Below, in pieces: positions 28,358 to 37,042 of a stretch of DNA of 56,335 nt. The stretch lies in NCBI GenBank assembly GCA_013359255.1, contig JABWCF010000017.1, forward strand, positions 1-56,335. Reading direction: 5' to 3'. A model generated the notes under the pieces. It was given only the letters and a program-made list of their open reading frames with translations. It did no database searches and was not told the origin of the DNA. Position 1 is the stretch's first letter. Each line of letters opens with the position of its first letter. The position numbers and the translations under genes were made by a program. This DNA comes from Flavobacteriales bacterium (GTDB lineage Bacteria > Bacteroidota > Bacteroidia > Flavobacteriales_E > Vicingaceae).

Positions 28358-30227
28358 AAAAAGTGTATTTCCTCTGGTATTGTTTATTTCCTCTTTGTGT
28401 TATGCTCAGGAATTTATTTCAGATTCCTTATCCTCAAATGCATTCCTATACAATTATTTTAAAACTTATTTAGAGCCATTACAAAACCAATCGGATACCA
28501 TTGTGGAACCATCGCCCTTTCTTACGCCTTTAGAACTTCCTTTTTTCGATGATTTTTCGCAAAGCAGCAGCTTCCCTTATCCCGATGGAAAAAAATGGAA
28601 AAACAGAAATGTGTTTATTAATTCTACCTATCCTGTAAGTCCTATAAACATTGGAGTAGCCACTTTTGACGGACTGAAAGAAAACGGTTTACCATACAAT
28701 AACAGCACGCAAACAGCATGGGGTATTGCCGACTATTTAACTTCTTTACCCATTGATTTGTCTGTAGTATTACCCAATGATAGCGTGTACTTTACGTTTT
28801 ATTTTCAGCCACAAGGACTAGGAAATGCACCTGAAACAAAAGATTCTTTGGTATTGGAGTTTTATAATGCTACCGATAGTTCATGGCATTGGCGTTGGAG
28901 TGCTGCCGGCTCGTCTCTGAAATCTTTTAAACAAGTGCACTTATATGTAGATACATTATTTTACGATTCGCATTTTCAGTTTCGTTTTAGAAACTATGCA
29001 ACTCTCTCCGGCAATGTAGATCATTGGCATTTAGATCACGTTTATCTAAACCAAGGACGAACATACAATGATACCAACTTTAACGATGTGGCGGTAATGC
29101 ATATTTCTACCTCATTACTAGATAAATATTATGCAATGCCTTGGAGACATTATAAATCAGACTCTTCGGCCAATATGCGTTCTTCAACCGTTATGAAAAT
29201 TCGCAATAACTCATCTGTAACACAAAATGTATTTTATCGTTTTAAAATAAATGATGAAACAAATACACAACAAGGAATTCATCCGGCAGCACCGGGAAAT
29301 TTTTTCATCATCAACCCCCATCAAATTTATTCTTTAACATTACCCATTTTAGATAATCCGTTTACTTTTCATTTTCCGGCAGGAAATACAAATTGCCATA
29401 CTTATTTTCCGGTTTATCAGTATTTTCATTTAGGAGGTGGACCTGATTTTTCAATAAGAAATGACACTTCACTTTATTTCCAACACTTCGGGAATTATTA
29501 CGCTTACGATGATGGATCGGCAGAGGCAGCTTGGGGAGTGCAAGGAGCCGGAACTAAGGTAGCCCTCGAGTTTACGCCCGAAATTACCGATACACTTTCG
29601 GGGGTTGATTTATATTTCAACCCTTATGTTACCAATACTACCAATTTTATTTTTAGACTTACGGTATGGTCATCGTTAATTCCTGAAGTAAAACTCTATG
29701 AAGAGAATGTAGTGTCGTATCCTCAATATGGAAATATAAATTATTTTCATCGATATCATTTTTCATCACCCATAGTGGTAAATGGCACGTTTTATATTGG
29801 TTGGTCTAAAATATCAGAAGACCCATTAAATGTGGGTTTTGATTACAATTTGATAAATAACAACAAACTTTGGTACAATGCCGGTCAGGGTTGGACAACC
29901 AGTTCTTTCCAAGGCTCCGCAATGGTACGCCCTGTTTTTGGTTCATGTAATGATGTTTTTGTTGGAGAAAAAAATGTTGAAACAACCAATCGAAAGATTT
30001 CTGTTTTTCCTAATCCTGCAAATGATTATATAAATGTAGTAACTTCGGAAAATGAGGAATTGTTTATTCAAATTTTTGATGCCACCGGCAAAATAGTACA
30101 TGCTCAGTCTTTCAAACAATATGTTTCTATCAATGTAAATCATTTGCACAATGGCATTATGTTACTGCGCATTACAGATAATATGGGTAATGTATACGCT
30201 ACAGAGCGAATTGTTATTGCCAAATAA
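28350..30227 (+). CDS. Secreted protein with T9SS C-terminal sorting domain
   Basis: A 625-residue secreted protein (628 if the ATG at 28341 is used; MIKK at 28350 gives the better signal peptide, ending about LCYAQ). The C-terminus, from about the VFPNPANDYIN segment (residues about 552-625), is a type A type IX sorting domain, ending in a beta-rich tail with the usual IVIAK-type basic end. The rest is beta-rich with repeated jelly-roll-like parts; its function is not recognised. It would be exported across the outer membrane and anchored or released. Its presence shows the organism has a type IX secretion system. Confidence 0.8.
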   Translation: MIKKSVFPLVLFISSLCYAQEFISDSLSSNAFLYNYFKTYLEPLQNQSDTIVEPSPFLTPLELPFFDDFSQSSSFPYPDGKKWKNRNVFINSTYPVSPINIGVATFDGLKENGLPYNNSTQTAWGIADYLTSLPIDLSVVLPNDSVYFTFYFQPQGLGNAPETKDSLVLEFYNATDSSWHWRWSAAGSSLKSFKQVHLYVDTLFYDSHFQFRFRNYATLSGNVDHWHLDHVYLNQGRTYNDTNFNDVAVMHISTSLLDKYYAMPWRHYKSDSSANMRSSTVMKIRNNSSVTQNVFYRFKINDETNTQQGIHPAAPGNFFIINPHQIYSLTLPILDNPFTFHFPAGNTNCHTYFPVYQYFHLGGGPDFSIRNDTSLYFQHFGNYYAYDDGSAEAAWGVQGAGTKVALEFTPEITDTLSGVDLYFNPYVTNTTNFIFRLTVWSSLIPEVKLYEENVVSYPQYGNINYFHRYHFSSPIVVNGTFYIGWSKISEDPLNVGFDYNLINNNKLWYNAGQGWTTSSFQGSAMVRPVFGSCNDVFVGEKNVETTNRKISVFPNPANDYINVVTSENEELFIQIFDATGKIVHAQSFKQYVSINVNHLHNGIMLLRITDNMGNVYATERIVIAK

Positions 30228-30233
30228 AAGGAA

Positions 30234-31271
30234 GTGATTTTAGATTCAGAATGGCCCGAAGAAGGGCAGGAGCAAGAACTATTTGAACATCATCATATTG
30301 TTGTTGATAAAGGGCAAGGATTACTTCGCATCGACAAATTTTTACTAACACGTTTGCCCGATGTTTCCCGAACAAAAATTCAGCAAGCCGCTGATACCGG
30401 AAATATTTTAGTAAACCAAAAGCCTGTAAAATCTAATTATAAAGTAAAACCTAGCGATTCCATTTCCATTGTGTTGCCTTACCCACCACACGAACTGGAA
30501 CTTATTCCTCAGAATATTTCTATTGATATTCTATACGAAGACGAACATCTCTTGGTTTTGAATAAAGCAGCCGGAATGGTGGTGCATCCGGGTTATGGCA
30601 ATTACACGGGCACCTTAGTAAATGCTTTAATTTATCATTTTGAAAATTTGCCCGGATTGCAATCCGAAATTCCTCGTCCGGGTTTGGTGCATCGCTTAGA
30701 TAAAAATACCACAGGAATAATGGTCATTGCAAAATCGGAGTTAGCACTAAACAAACTGGCAAAACAATTTTTCGACAGAACGATTCAACGGCATTATAAT
30801 GCTTTAGTGTGGGGCGATGTAAAAGAAGATGAAGGAACCATAATTGGTAATATTGCCAGAAGTATAAAAGATAGAAAAGTTTTTGATGTTTTTGCCGATG
30901 AAACAATAGGAAAACACGCTATTACGCACTATAAAGTGTTGGAACGATTTGGCTACGTAACGCTGGTGCAGTGTAAATTAGAAACCGGCAGAACCCACCA
31001 AATACGTGTACACATGAAGCACATTGGACACCCGTTGTTTAATGATTTTGAATATGGGGGAGATAAAATATTAAAGGGTACAACCTTTGCCAAGTACAAA
31101 CAGTTTATAGAAAATTGTTTTGAAATATTGCCCCGTCAAGCTTTGCATGCACGCACGCTGGGATTTATACACCCTGCTACCAATAAAGAAATATTTTTTG
31201 AATCGGAATTACCCAATGATATACAAATGGTAATTGATAAATGGAAAAAATACACACAAGAAGGTAATTGA
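30234..31271 (+). CDS. RluD/RluC-family 23S rRNA pseudouridine synthase
   Basis: A 345-residue pseudouridine synthase. It has an N-terminal S4 RNA-binding domain (about 30-90, IDKFLLTRLPDVSRTKIQ) and a catalytic domain with HRLDKNTTG at 153-161, in which D156 is the nucleophile. The C-terminal part carries the TGRTHQIRVHMKHIGHPLFND block. It converts uridines in 23S rRNA (RluD-like positions are typical) to pseudouridine. Start GTG at 30234: the stop of the previous gene (TAA at 30225-30227) lies in the same frame and no ATG follows in the conserved part. AAAGGAA sits immediately before the GTG, unusually close for a ribosome-binding site. Confidence 0.88.
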   Translation: MILDSEWPEEGQEQELFEHHHIVVDKGQGLLRIDKFLLTRLPDVSRTKIQQAADTGNILVNQKPVKSNYKVKPSDSISIVLPYPPHELELIPQNISIDILYEDEHLLVLNKAAGMVVHPGYGNYTGTLVNALIYHFENLPGLQSEIPRPGLVHRLDKNTTGIMVIAKSELALNKLAKQFFDRTIQRHYNALVWGDVKEDEGTIIGNIARSIKDRKVFDVFADETIGKHAITHYKVLERFGYVTLVQCKLETGRTHQIRVHMKHIGHPLFNDFEYGGDKILKGTTFAKYKQFIENCFEILPRQALHARTLGFIHPATNKEIFFESELPNDIQMVIDKWKKYTQEGN

Positions 31272-31323
31272 TAAATTGGTGTTTCAAAGAAAAAAAATAC
31301 GAGTAACTTTACATAAAAAAGAT

Positions 31324-31644
31324 ATGGCTGTTGTTCTAATTACCGATATAGATTTTGAAAAAACAATATCGGAAAACGAGAAGGTAATTGTAAAATTTTA
31401 TGCAGATTGGTGTGGAAGTTGTAAACTGTTTGCTCCCAAATTCAGAAGGCTTTCGGAGGACGAGCGTTTTTCCGGTGTTGTGTTTGTAGATATAAATGCT
31501 GAAACCAATGAAAACGCCCGAAAGTTAGCAGGGGTAGATAATTTGCCTTTTTTTGCTACTTTTAGAGGCGGTGTGTTGCAAGATGCAAGTGCATCGTCTA
31601 AAGAAGAAGTGGTAGTAGAAATGTTGGAAAATTTAAAAAAATAA
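31324..31644 (+). CDS. Thioredoxin-family protein
   Basis: A 106-residue thioredoxin-fold protein with the active site WCGSC (C30 and C33) rather than the usual WCGPC, and the cis-Pro turn NLPFFATF (about 78-85). It is cytoplasmic (no signal peptide). It probably reduces disulfides of a dedicated partner. The start is the ATG at 31324; the longer open frame from 31234 overlaps the previous gene and adds 30 residues without family support. It is followed after 10 bases by a small acidic gene, a pairing seen in related genomes as far as I recall. Confidence 0.85.
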   Translation: MAVVLITDIDFEKTISENEKVIVKFYADWCGSCKLFAPKFRRLSEDERFSGVVFVDINAETNENARKLAGVDNLPFFATFRGGVLQDASASSKEEVVVEMLENLKK

Positions 31645-31654
31645 AACGGATAAA

Positions 31655-31897
31655 ATGCACATTCCTTCCATAAAAAAACTAATAGAAACCTATGATTTGC
31701 CTCTACTTCAGGAAGCTGAGGTTGCTTTGTTGGAAGAAGGTAAACCGGAAATAATCATTGAGGGTGCAGACGAAGGGGAGCAGCTTACACACGTAATGGC
31801 AGCCATTTGGATAAAAAACGAGATGAACGAAAAAAATATTCCTTTCGTAAATGCTCTAAGGGAATACACCCAACGGGTAAGAAATTCTATTAGTTAA
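31655..31897 (+). CDS. Small acidic hypothetical protein next to thioredoxin
   Basis: An 80-residue protein with no signal peptide or membrane segment. It starts with ATG and has a helical, acidic composition (LIETYDLPLLQEAEVALLEEGKP and HVMAAIWIKNEMNEK). I recall a family of small Bacteroidota proteins with this composition beside thioredoxin and peroxiredoxin genes (DUF6952-like), but this name is from memory and unchecked. Position suggests a shared transcript with the thioredoxin. The function is unknown. Confidence 0.7.
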   Translation: MHIPSIKKLIETYDLPLLQEAEVALLEEGKPEIIIEGADEGEQLTHVMAAIWIKNEMNEKNIPFVNALREYTQRVRNSIS

Positions 31898-31910
31898 CTT
31901 TCGAAGTTAA
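31894..31910. terminator. Convergent hairpin covering both stop codons
   Basis: TTAACTT (31894-31900), loop TCG, AAGTTAA (31904-31910) form a perfect 7-bp stem. The plus-strand stop (31895-31897) and the minus-strand stop (31907-31909) both lie in the arms. On the plus side it is followed by ATTTTTAC, so it may act as a short bidirectional terminator. The A+T-rich stem makes it weak. Confidence 0.4.
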
Positions 31911-33940
31911 ATTTTTACTCCTATCAAGAGTACATCATCTACTTGGTCGTAATCTTTTTTCCATTGGTAGAAAGTATTTTCAACAATTTGCAACTGTTCG
32001 TTTATCTCTTTATGGGCAATAGAAGTTAATAAGTTACGAAGGGGTTTATACATAAATTTCTTTCCCTTTGTTCCGCCCATTTGGTCGGCATATCCATCAG
32101 AGAATATATATATACAATCGCCTTTTTTTAATTTAAAAGTATGGTTTGTATAAAGGTCAATGATACCATCTGAATTAATGCCAATAGGAGATTTATCTGC
32201 TTTTGTTTCCAGTAATTCAACGCCTTTTTCACTGGTAGTTACAATGTATAAAGGGTTTTGCACACCAGCATATTGCAATTCTAATGTTTTTGGATTAAAG
32301 CGGCATAACGCAAGGTCCATTCCATCTTTAACCTTACTGCCTTGATCTGATTGACGAAGAGTTTTATTTACACCCCAGTCTAAAAAACCTAAAATTTCGG
32401 AAGGAGAGGCTTTGCCTTTTTCGTGTACCGCTTGTGTTATAAGATTAAAGCCTAGCACACTCATCATGGCTCCCGGCACACCATGCCCGGTGCAGTCTAC
32501 AGCTGCAAAATAGATAAAATCATTCACTTTATCTACCCAATAAAAATCTCCACTTACGATATCTTTTGGTTTGTAAAAAATAAAGCTATTGGGCAATATT
32601 TCGTTCACAAAGTGTGTAGGAGGAAGTATGGCTTCTTGTATTCTTTTAGCGTAATTGATAGAATCTGTAATTTCCTTTTTCTGGAGTAATATTTCCGAGT
32701 TTTTTAAGGTAAGTTCTTGGTTCGTTTTATTTCTGGCTTTATAACGTTGGTAAAACAATCCGCCCGAAATAAGCAATAAAAGGATAATAAAGCTAGAGGA
32801 TAAAAGCAATAATTTGTTATTGTGGTTTTGCAGTTCACTTAATTCTTGCTCTTTTTTTAAAAGATCTATTTCTTTTAAACTTTGGTAGTTTTTATATTTT
32901 GTTTCAGATTCAGATAGTTTTTCAGCGAGGTCGCTGTTGAATAGGCTATCATTTTTGTTTTCGTATTTTATTCGAATCTCATAAGCTTCTTTGTATTTTC
33001 CAAGTAGATAGTACGTATTAGATAGTTCTTTGTATATGCTACTTAATAGCTTAGAGGTGCTGTTACTTGATATTTTTTCCTTTGTATTGTTTTTTTCGGC
33101 CAAATCCCAGTTCACTAGAGCTGTGTTTAATAGACTTTCGGCTTTTTTGTGGTCTTTTTTATAATTATATACTTCGGCTAAATTTAAACTGTTTAATGCA
33201 ATGCTGAAATGGTCGTTGTTTTTTATTGCAAAGTCTAATGCTTTATTCGTGTATGCTATGGCCGAATCGTATTTTTGGTAGATGATAAATAATGTGGCCA
33301 TATTTCCGTGTAAAATGGCTATTCCATACTCAAAATTCTCTGCTTTAAAAACGGCCAATGCTTCATTAAAGGCATCCTCTGCTTTTTGATACTCTTTAGT
33401 ATGTTTATAAGATATAAAAAGATTATTTAATAAACGGGCAAGATTTGTTTTGTCGCCTTTTTTTCTCAAAATATCAGCCGATTTTTCATGGTAGAATGTG
33501 GCATCTTTATGTAAGTTTAACTGAGAATAACACATCCCAATATCATTGTATAATCTCGTTGTATTTCCTAGTGCTCTATTCGATTCTATGTAATACGTTT
33601 CTGCCTTTAAGTAATTTTCAATTGCATCAACATACATTTGGTAAGTATGGTAGCAGGAACCCAAAATATTATAAGATCTTGCTAATCCATAATTATATTT
33701 TAACTCTGAAGATAATATCCTGGCTTCTTCTGCAAATTCAACACATTTGCTGAAATTATTAGGCATATATGTTTTTGCTATTTGATTAAGAGTTTTTACT
33801 TTAAACGTATCACTTTTATGAAGTAGTAGATCGTTAAATAAACTATCTAATGTTGCATCTTGAGCTTTTGCAGTATAAAATGATAAGCAGACAAGTAGGC
33901 TGGCAAAAAACAAGGGTATGTTAATATGTGATTTTTTCAT
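31907..33940 (-). CDS. TPR-repeat, membrane-anchored SpoIIE-type protein phosphatase
   Basis: A 677-residue sensor-like protein. It has a signal peptide (about 1-26), about six or seven TPR repeats (about 45-330), one transmembrane helix (about 376-397), a short coiled coil (about 398-440) and a cytoplasmic SpoIIE/PP2C phosphatase domain (about 445-677). The phosphatase signature reads SGDFYWVD (463-470), AVDCTGHGVPGAMM and IFSDGYADQMGG. Such proteins dephosphorylate anti-sigma-antagonists or STAS proteins in partner switching; a STAS gene is at 38982-39368 but in another operon. ATGA overlap with the upstream phosphoesterase gene. Confidence 0.88.
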   Translation of the reverse strand: MKKSHINIPLFFASLLVCLSFYTAKAQDATLDSLFNDLLLHKSDTFKVKTLNQIAKTYMPNNFSKCVEFAEEARILSSELKYNYGLARSYNILGSCYHTYQMYVDAIENYLKAETYYIESNRALGNTTRLYNDIGMCYSQLNLHKDATFYHEKSADILRKKGDKTNLARLLNNLFISYKHTKEYQKAEDAFNEALAVFKAENFEYGIAILHGNMATLFIIYQKYDSAIAYTNKALDFAIKNNDHFSIALNSLNLAEVYNYKKDHKKAESLLNTALVNWDLAEKNNTKEKISSNSTSKLLSSIYKELSNTYYLLGKYKEAYEIRIKYENKNDSLFNSDLAEKLSESETKYKNYQSLKEIDLLKKEQELSELQNHNNKLLLLSSSFIILLLLISGGLFYQRYKARNKTNQELTLKNSEILLQKKEITDSINYAKRIQEAILPPTHFVNEILPNSFIFYKPKDIVSGDFYWVDKVNDFIYFAAVDCTGHGVPGAMMSVLGFNLITQAVHEKGKASPSEILGFLDWGVNKTLRQSDQGSKVKDGMDLALCRFNPKTLELQYAGVQNPLYIVTTSEKGVELLETKADKSPIGINSDGIIDLYTNHTFKLKKGDCIYIFSDGYADQMGGTKGKKFMYKPLRNLLTSIAHKEINEQLQIVENTFYQWKKDYDQVDDVLLIGVKI

Positions 33941-34431
33941 TTAGAGCCTAATTCTATAACATCAAGATTAGTAATTTTTTCTTTATCTATACAAAACCGA
34001 ACCAATGTTTTTACTTTATGAAATCCGTAGTTGCCTGCAGCTCCCGGATTAATGTGCAATAGATTCAATTTTTTGTCGTACATCACTTTCAATATATGCG
34101 AGTGGCCACAAATAAACAATTTAGGAGGATGAAGAAAGATATCAGGTTTTACGTACTTTGAATAACTACCCGGATACCCTCCAATGTGTGTGAGCCATAC
34201 ATTTACTTCTTCGCAGGTAAAACGCAGATGTTGTTTAAATTGTTTGCGTATTTCTGCCCCATCAATATTTCCGAAAACCGCTCTAACAAGTGCAAATGTT
34301 GATAAGCTATCTGTAACACTTATATTTCCTATATCTCCAGCATGCCATATTTCATCAGACTCTTTAGCGTATTTCTCAATTTTAGAATCTAGGTAAGAGT
34401 GGGTATCCGAAAGAAGCAAAATTCTCTTCAT
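33937..34431 (-). CDS. YfcE-like metallophosphoesterase
   Basis: A 164-residue calcineurin-like phosphoesterase. The metal-binding motifs are LLLSDTHSYLD (D-x-H, residues 5-15), WHAGDIGN (GD, about 29-36), VFGNIDG (GN-D, about 53-59) and CGHSHI (about 108-113). The family includes MJ0936/YfcE-type phosphodiesterases that act on small substrates. It is the first gene of the pair with the SpoIIE phosphatase, overlapping it by 4 bases. The substrate is unknown. Confidence 0.9.
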   Translation of the reverse strand: MKRILLLSDTHSYLDSKIEKYAKESDEIWHAGDIGNISVTDSLSTFALVRAVFGNIDGAEIRKQFKQHLRFTCEEVNVWLTHIGGYPGSYSKYVKPDIFLHPPKLFICGHSHILKVMYDKKLNLLHINPGAAGNYGFHKVKTLVRFCIDKEKITNLDVIELGSK

Positions 34432-34489
34432 TATTATAAATATATTTTTTAAAAATAGATAATTTACTTTAATACGATGTGCAAATAGG

Positions 34490-34497
34490 TAATTTTG
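34490..34497 (+). promoter_or_regulatory. Predicted -7 element for truA
   Basis: TAATTTTG, a perfect match to TAnnTTTG, 14 bases before the truA ATG at 34512. No strong -33 TTG is visible. A leader of about 10 bases is expected. Confidence 0.4.
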
Positions 34498-34511
34498 GCT
34501 TTTTAAAATAA

Positions 34512-35276
34512 ATGAAAAGGTATTTTATTGAACTCTCATACGATGGAACTTTGTATCATGGTTGGCAAATGCAGGCTAATGCACATAGCGTTCAGGCTGA
34601 AATAAATAAAGCTCTTTCTACCATTTTAAAAGAAGATATTAATATTGTTGGGGCAGGGAGAACCGATACAGGAGTACATGCCAAACAAATGTTTGCTCAT
34701 TTCGATTCGTCAACATTATTAGATTTAAATATTCTTTTGTTTCGTCTTAATTGCGTTACCCCTCCTGATATTTCGTTTACTTCTGTTTTTCAGGTAAAGG
34801 ATAATGCCCATGCTCGTTTTGACGCTATTTCTAGAACATACGAATACCACTATATCTTTAAGAAAAATCCTTTTTTACAAAATCAGGCTGCCCGTTTACA
34901 TTTTAAACCCGACCTTACTATGTTGAACAATACTTCAAAAATTCTGTTTAGCTACAACGATTTTACTTCGTTTAGCAAAACTGGTACACAAGTAAAAACA
35001 AATATTTGCAACATTATGGAGGCATATTGGGAATACAGAAGCTCTGAACATCTTGTTTTTACAATAAAAGCCAATCGCTTTTTACGAAATATGGTGCGAG
35101 CTATAACAGGTACCCTAATACAGGTTGCCGCAGAAAAAATTACAATCGATGATTTTAAAAAAATTATAGAAAGCAAAAGCCGAAGGCAAGCCGGAGATTC
35201 GGTGCATGCTTGCGGATTATATTTAACCCAAATAGAGTATCCTGAACATATTGTAAATTTGAAGCATGAGCGATAA
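34512..35276 (+). CDS. truA: tRNA pseudouridine synthase A
   Basis: A 254-residue TruA protein modifying uridines 38-40 of the anticodon arm. The catalytic Asp is D52 in the family motif GAGRTDTGVHAKQ (about 47-59). YFIELSYDGTLYHGWQ (about 4-19) and the C-terminal FLRNMVRAITGTLI (about 196-209) are conserved. Length is normal. Its stop overlaps the start of the ABC exporter by 11 bases, so the two are likely co-transcribed. Confidence 0.95.
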   Translation: MKRYFIELSYDGTLYHGWQMQANAHSVQAEINKALSTILKEDINIVGAGRTDTGVHAKQMFAHFDSSTLLDLNILLFRLNCVTPPDISFTSVFQVKDNAHARFDAISRTYEYHYIFKKNPFLQNQAARLHFKPDLTMLNNTSKILFSYNDFTSFSKTGTQVKTNICNIMEAYWEYRSSEHLVFTIKANRFLRNMVRAITGTLIQVAAEKITIDDFKKIIESKSRRQAGDSVHACGLYLTQIEYPEHIVNLKHER

Positions 35277-37035
35277 GCAGGGAGTTACAGGAAAAGCATT
35301 CGACATACCTTTACTTCTTAGGGTTCTATCATATGTAAAGCCCTATAAAAGTGCTTTTTATTTTACTACTTTACTAACGGTAATTCTTGCCTTTTTTGCT
35401 CCTATTCGCCCGTGGCTTATTAAATATACCATTGATAAGCCTATAGCAGAGGGAAATATGCAGCATCTGATACTTTTTACCATTTTAATGGTGGCTCTTC
35501 TTGTTATAGAATCGGTGATGCAATTTTATCAAACGTATTCTGCAAACAAATTAGGGCAAGATGTGATAAAAGATCTGCGAATACAATTGTTTAGGCATAT
35601 TTTGAGCTTTCGTTTAAAATATTTCGACCGTACACCCATTGGAACCTTAGTAACCCGTACGGTTTCTGATATAGAAACAATCTCAGATGTTTTTGCTCAA
35701 GGTATTATTGTAATTATTGGAGATATACTTCAACTGCTCGTTGTGGTAATCTTTATGTTTTTATCAGATTGGAAACTTACCTTAATTAGTTTAGTCCCTG
35801 TGCCATTTTTAGTACTTGCCACATTTCTTTTTAAAAAGGTTATAAAATCGGCATTTCAAGAAGTAAGAACCCATGTGGCCCGCTTAAATGCTTTTGTGCA
35901 GGAGCATATCACAGGAATGAGTATTGTGCAGATGTTTAACAGAGAGAAGGTTGAAATGGAAAAATTTAAAGAAATAAATAAAAACCACATGAAGGCACAT
36001 ATTAAAACAATTTGGGCCTATTCTGTTTTTTTTCCTGTGGTAGAACTCCTTGCCGCTTTATCGCTGGCCTTGCTGGTATGGTGGGGAACAAAAGGTGTAG
36101 TAGAAGGCTACACCAGTTTTGGAAATTTAGTGGCATTTATTTTATACATATATATGTTGTACCGCCCCATTCGAATGCTTGCCGATAGATTTAATACCTT
36201 ACAAATGGGAATGGTTAGTTCGGAGCGTGTTTTTAAAGTGCTAGATACTAAAGAAGAAATAAACAATTCGGGAATATTGAGTTCGGAAAATATTCAAGGA
36301 GAAATTGAATTTAAAAACGTGTGGTTTGCTTATAACAAAGAAGAGTTTGTGCTAAAAGATATTTCCTTTAGAGCCGAAAAAGGCAAAACACTGGCTTTGA
36401 TAGGGGCTACTGGGGCAGGAAAAACTTCTGTAATAAGTTTACTCGGCAGATTTTACGAATACAATCAAGGAGAGATTTTAATAGATGGGAAAAATATCAG
36501 AGAATACGAATTGTATTCTTACCTTTCTTCGTTAGCCTTGGTGCCACAGGAGGTATTTTTATTTTCCGATACCATTTATAATAATATAACACTACACAAT
36601 TCGGACATTCCCATTGAAGAAGTTCAGGAAGCGGCTAAAAAAGTGGGGGCTCATGAATTCATTATGAAATTACCTGAAAATTATTTTTTTAATGTTCGAG
36701 AAAGGGGGGCGATGCTCTCTGTGGGGCAACGCCAATTAATTTCTTTTATAAGAGCTTATGTGCATAAACCAAAAATACTTATTCTAGACGAAGCAACTTC
36801 CAGCATTGATACCGATTCGGAAAATCTTATACAACACGCCACTAAAGTGATTACTCAAAACAGAACATCTATAATTGTGGCACATCGCTTATCCACCATA
36901 CAAAATGCCGATAAAATTCTGGTGTTCGATAATGGTAAAATAGTTGAAGAAGGAAATCATCTTTCTCTATTAAATAAAGAAGAAGGCTATTACAAAAAAC
37001 TTTATGAGTTGCAATTTAAAAACAGCGAAGTTTAA
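35266..37035 (+). CDS. ABC exporter, MsbA/MdlB-like half-transporter
   Basis: A 589-residue half-transporter with a six-helix membrane domain (about 25-310) and a C-terminal nucleotide-binding domain (about 340-580). Visible ATPase motifs are Walker A GATGAGKT, signature LSVGQRQL and Walker B ILILDEATSSID, with the H-loop in IIVAHRLSTIQ. Lipid A, lipid or drug export are possible; sequence alone does not decide. It overlaps truA and converges with apbE with 7 bases between stops. Confidence 0.92.
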   Translation: MSDKQGVTGKAFDIPLLLRVLSYVKPYKSAFYFTTLLTVILAFFAPIRPWLIKYTIDKPIAEGNMQHLILFTILMVALLVIESVMQFYQTYSANKLGQDVIKDLRIQLFRHILSFRLKYFDRTPIGTLVTRTVSDIETISDVFAQGIIVIIGDILQLLVVVIFMFLSDWKLTLISLVPVPFLVLATFLFKKVIKSAFQEVRTHVARLNAFVQEHITGMSIVQMFNREKVEMEKFKEINKNHMKAHIKTIWAYSVFFPVVELLAALSLALLVWWGTKGVVEGYTSFGNLVAFILYIYMLYRPIRMLADRFNTLQMGMVSSERVFKVLDTKEEINNSGILSSENIQGEIEFKNVWFAYNKEEFVLKDISFRAEKGKTLALIGATGAGKTSVISLLGRFYEYNQGEILIDGKNIREYELYSYLSSLALVPQEVFLFSDTIYNNITLHNSDIPIEEVQEAAKKVGAHEFIMKLPENYFFNVRERGAMLSVGQRQLISFIRAYVHKPKILILDEATSSIDTDSENLIQHATKVITQNRTSIIVAHRLSTIQNADKILVFDNGKIVEEGNHLSLLNKEEGYYKKLYELQFKNSEV

Positions 37036-37042
37036 CGATAAC

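Noticed and set aside
31234-31323. Longer start for the thioredoxin gene
   Set aside because: It overlaps the end of the pseudouridine synthase gene and adds a basic stretch absent from thioredoxins; the ATG at 31324 fits.
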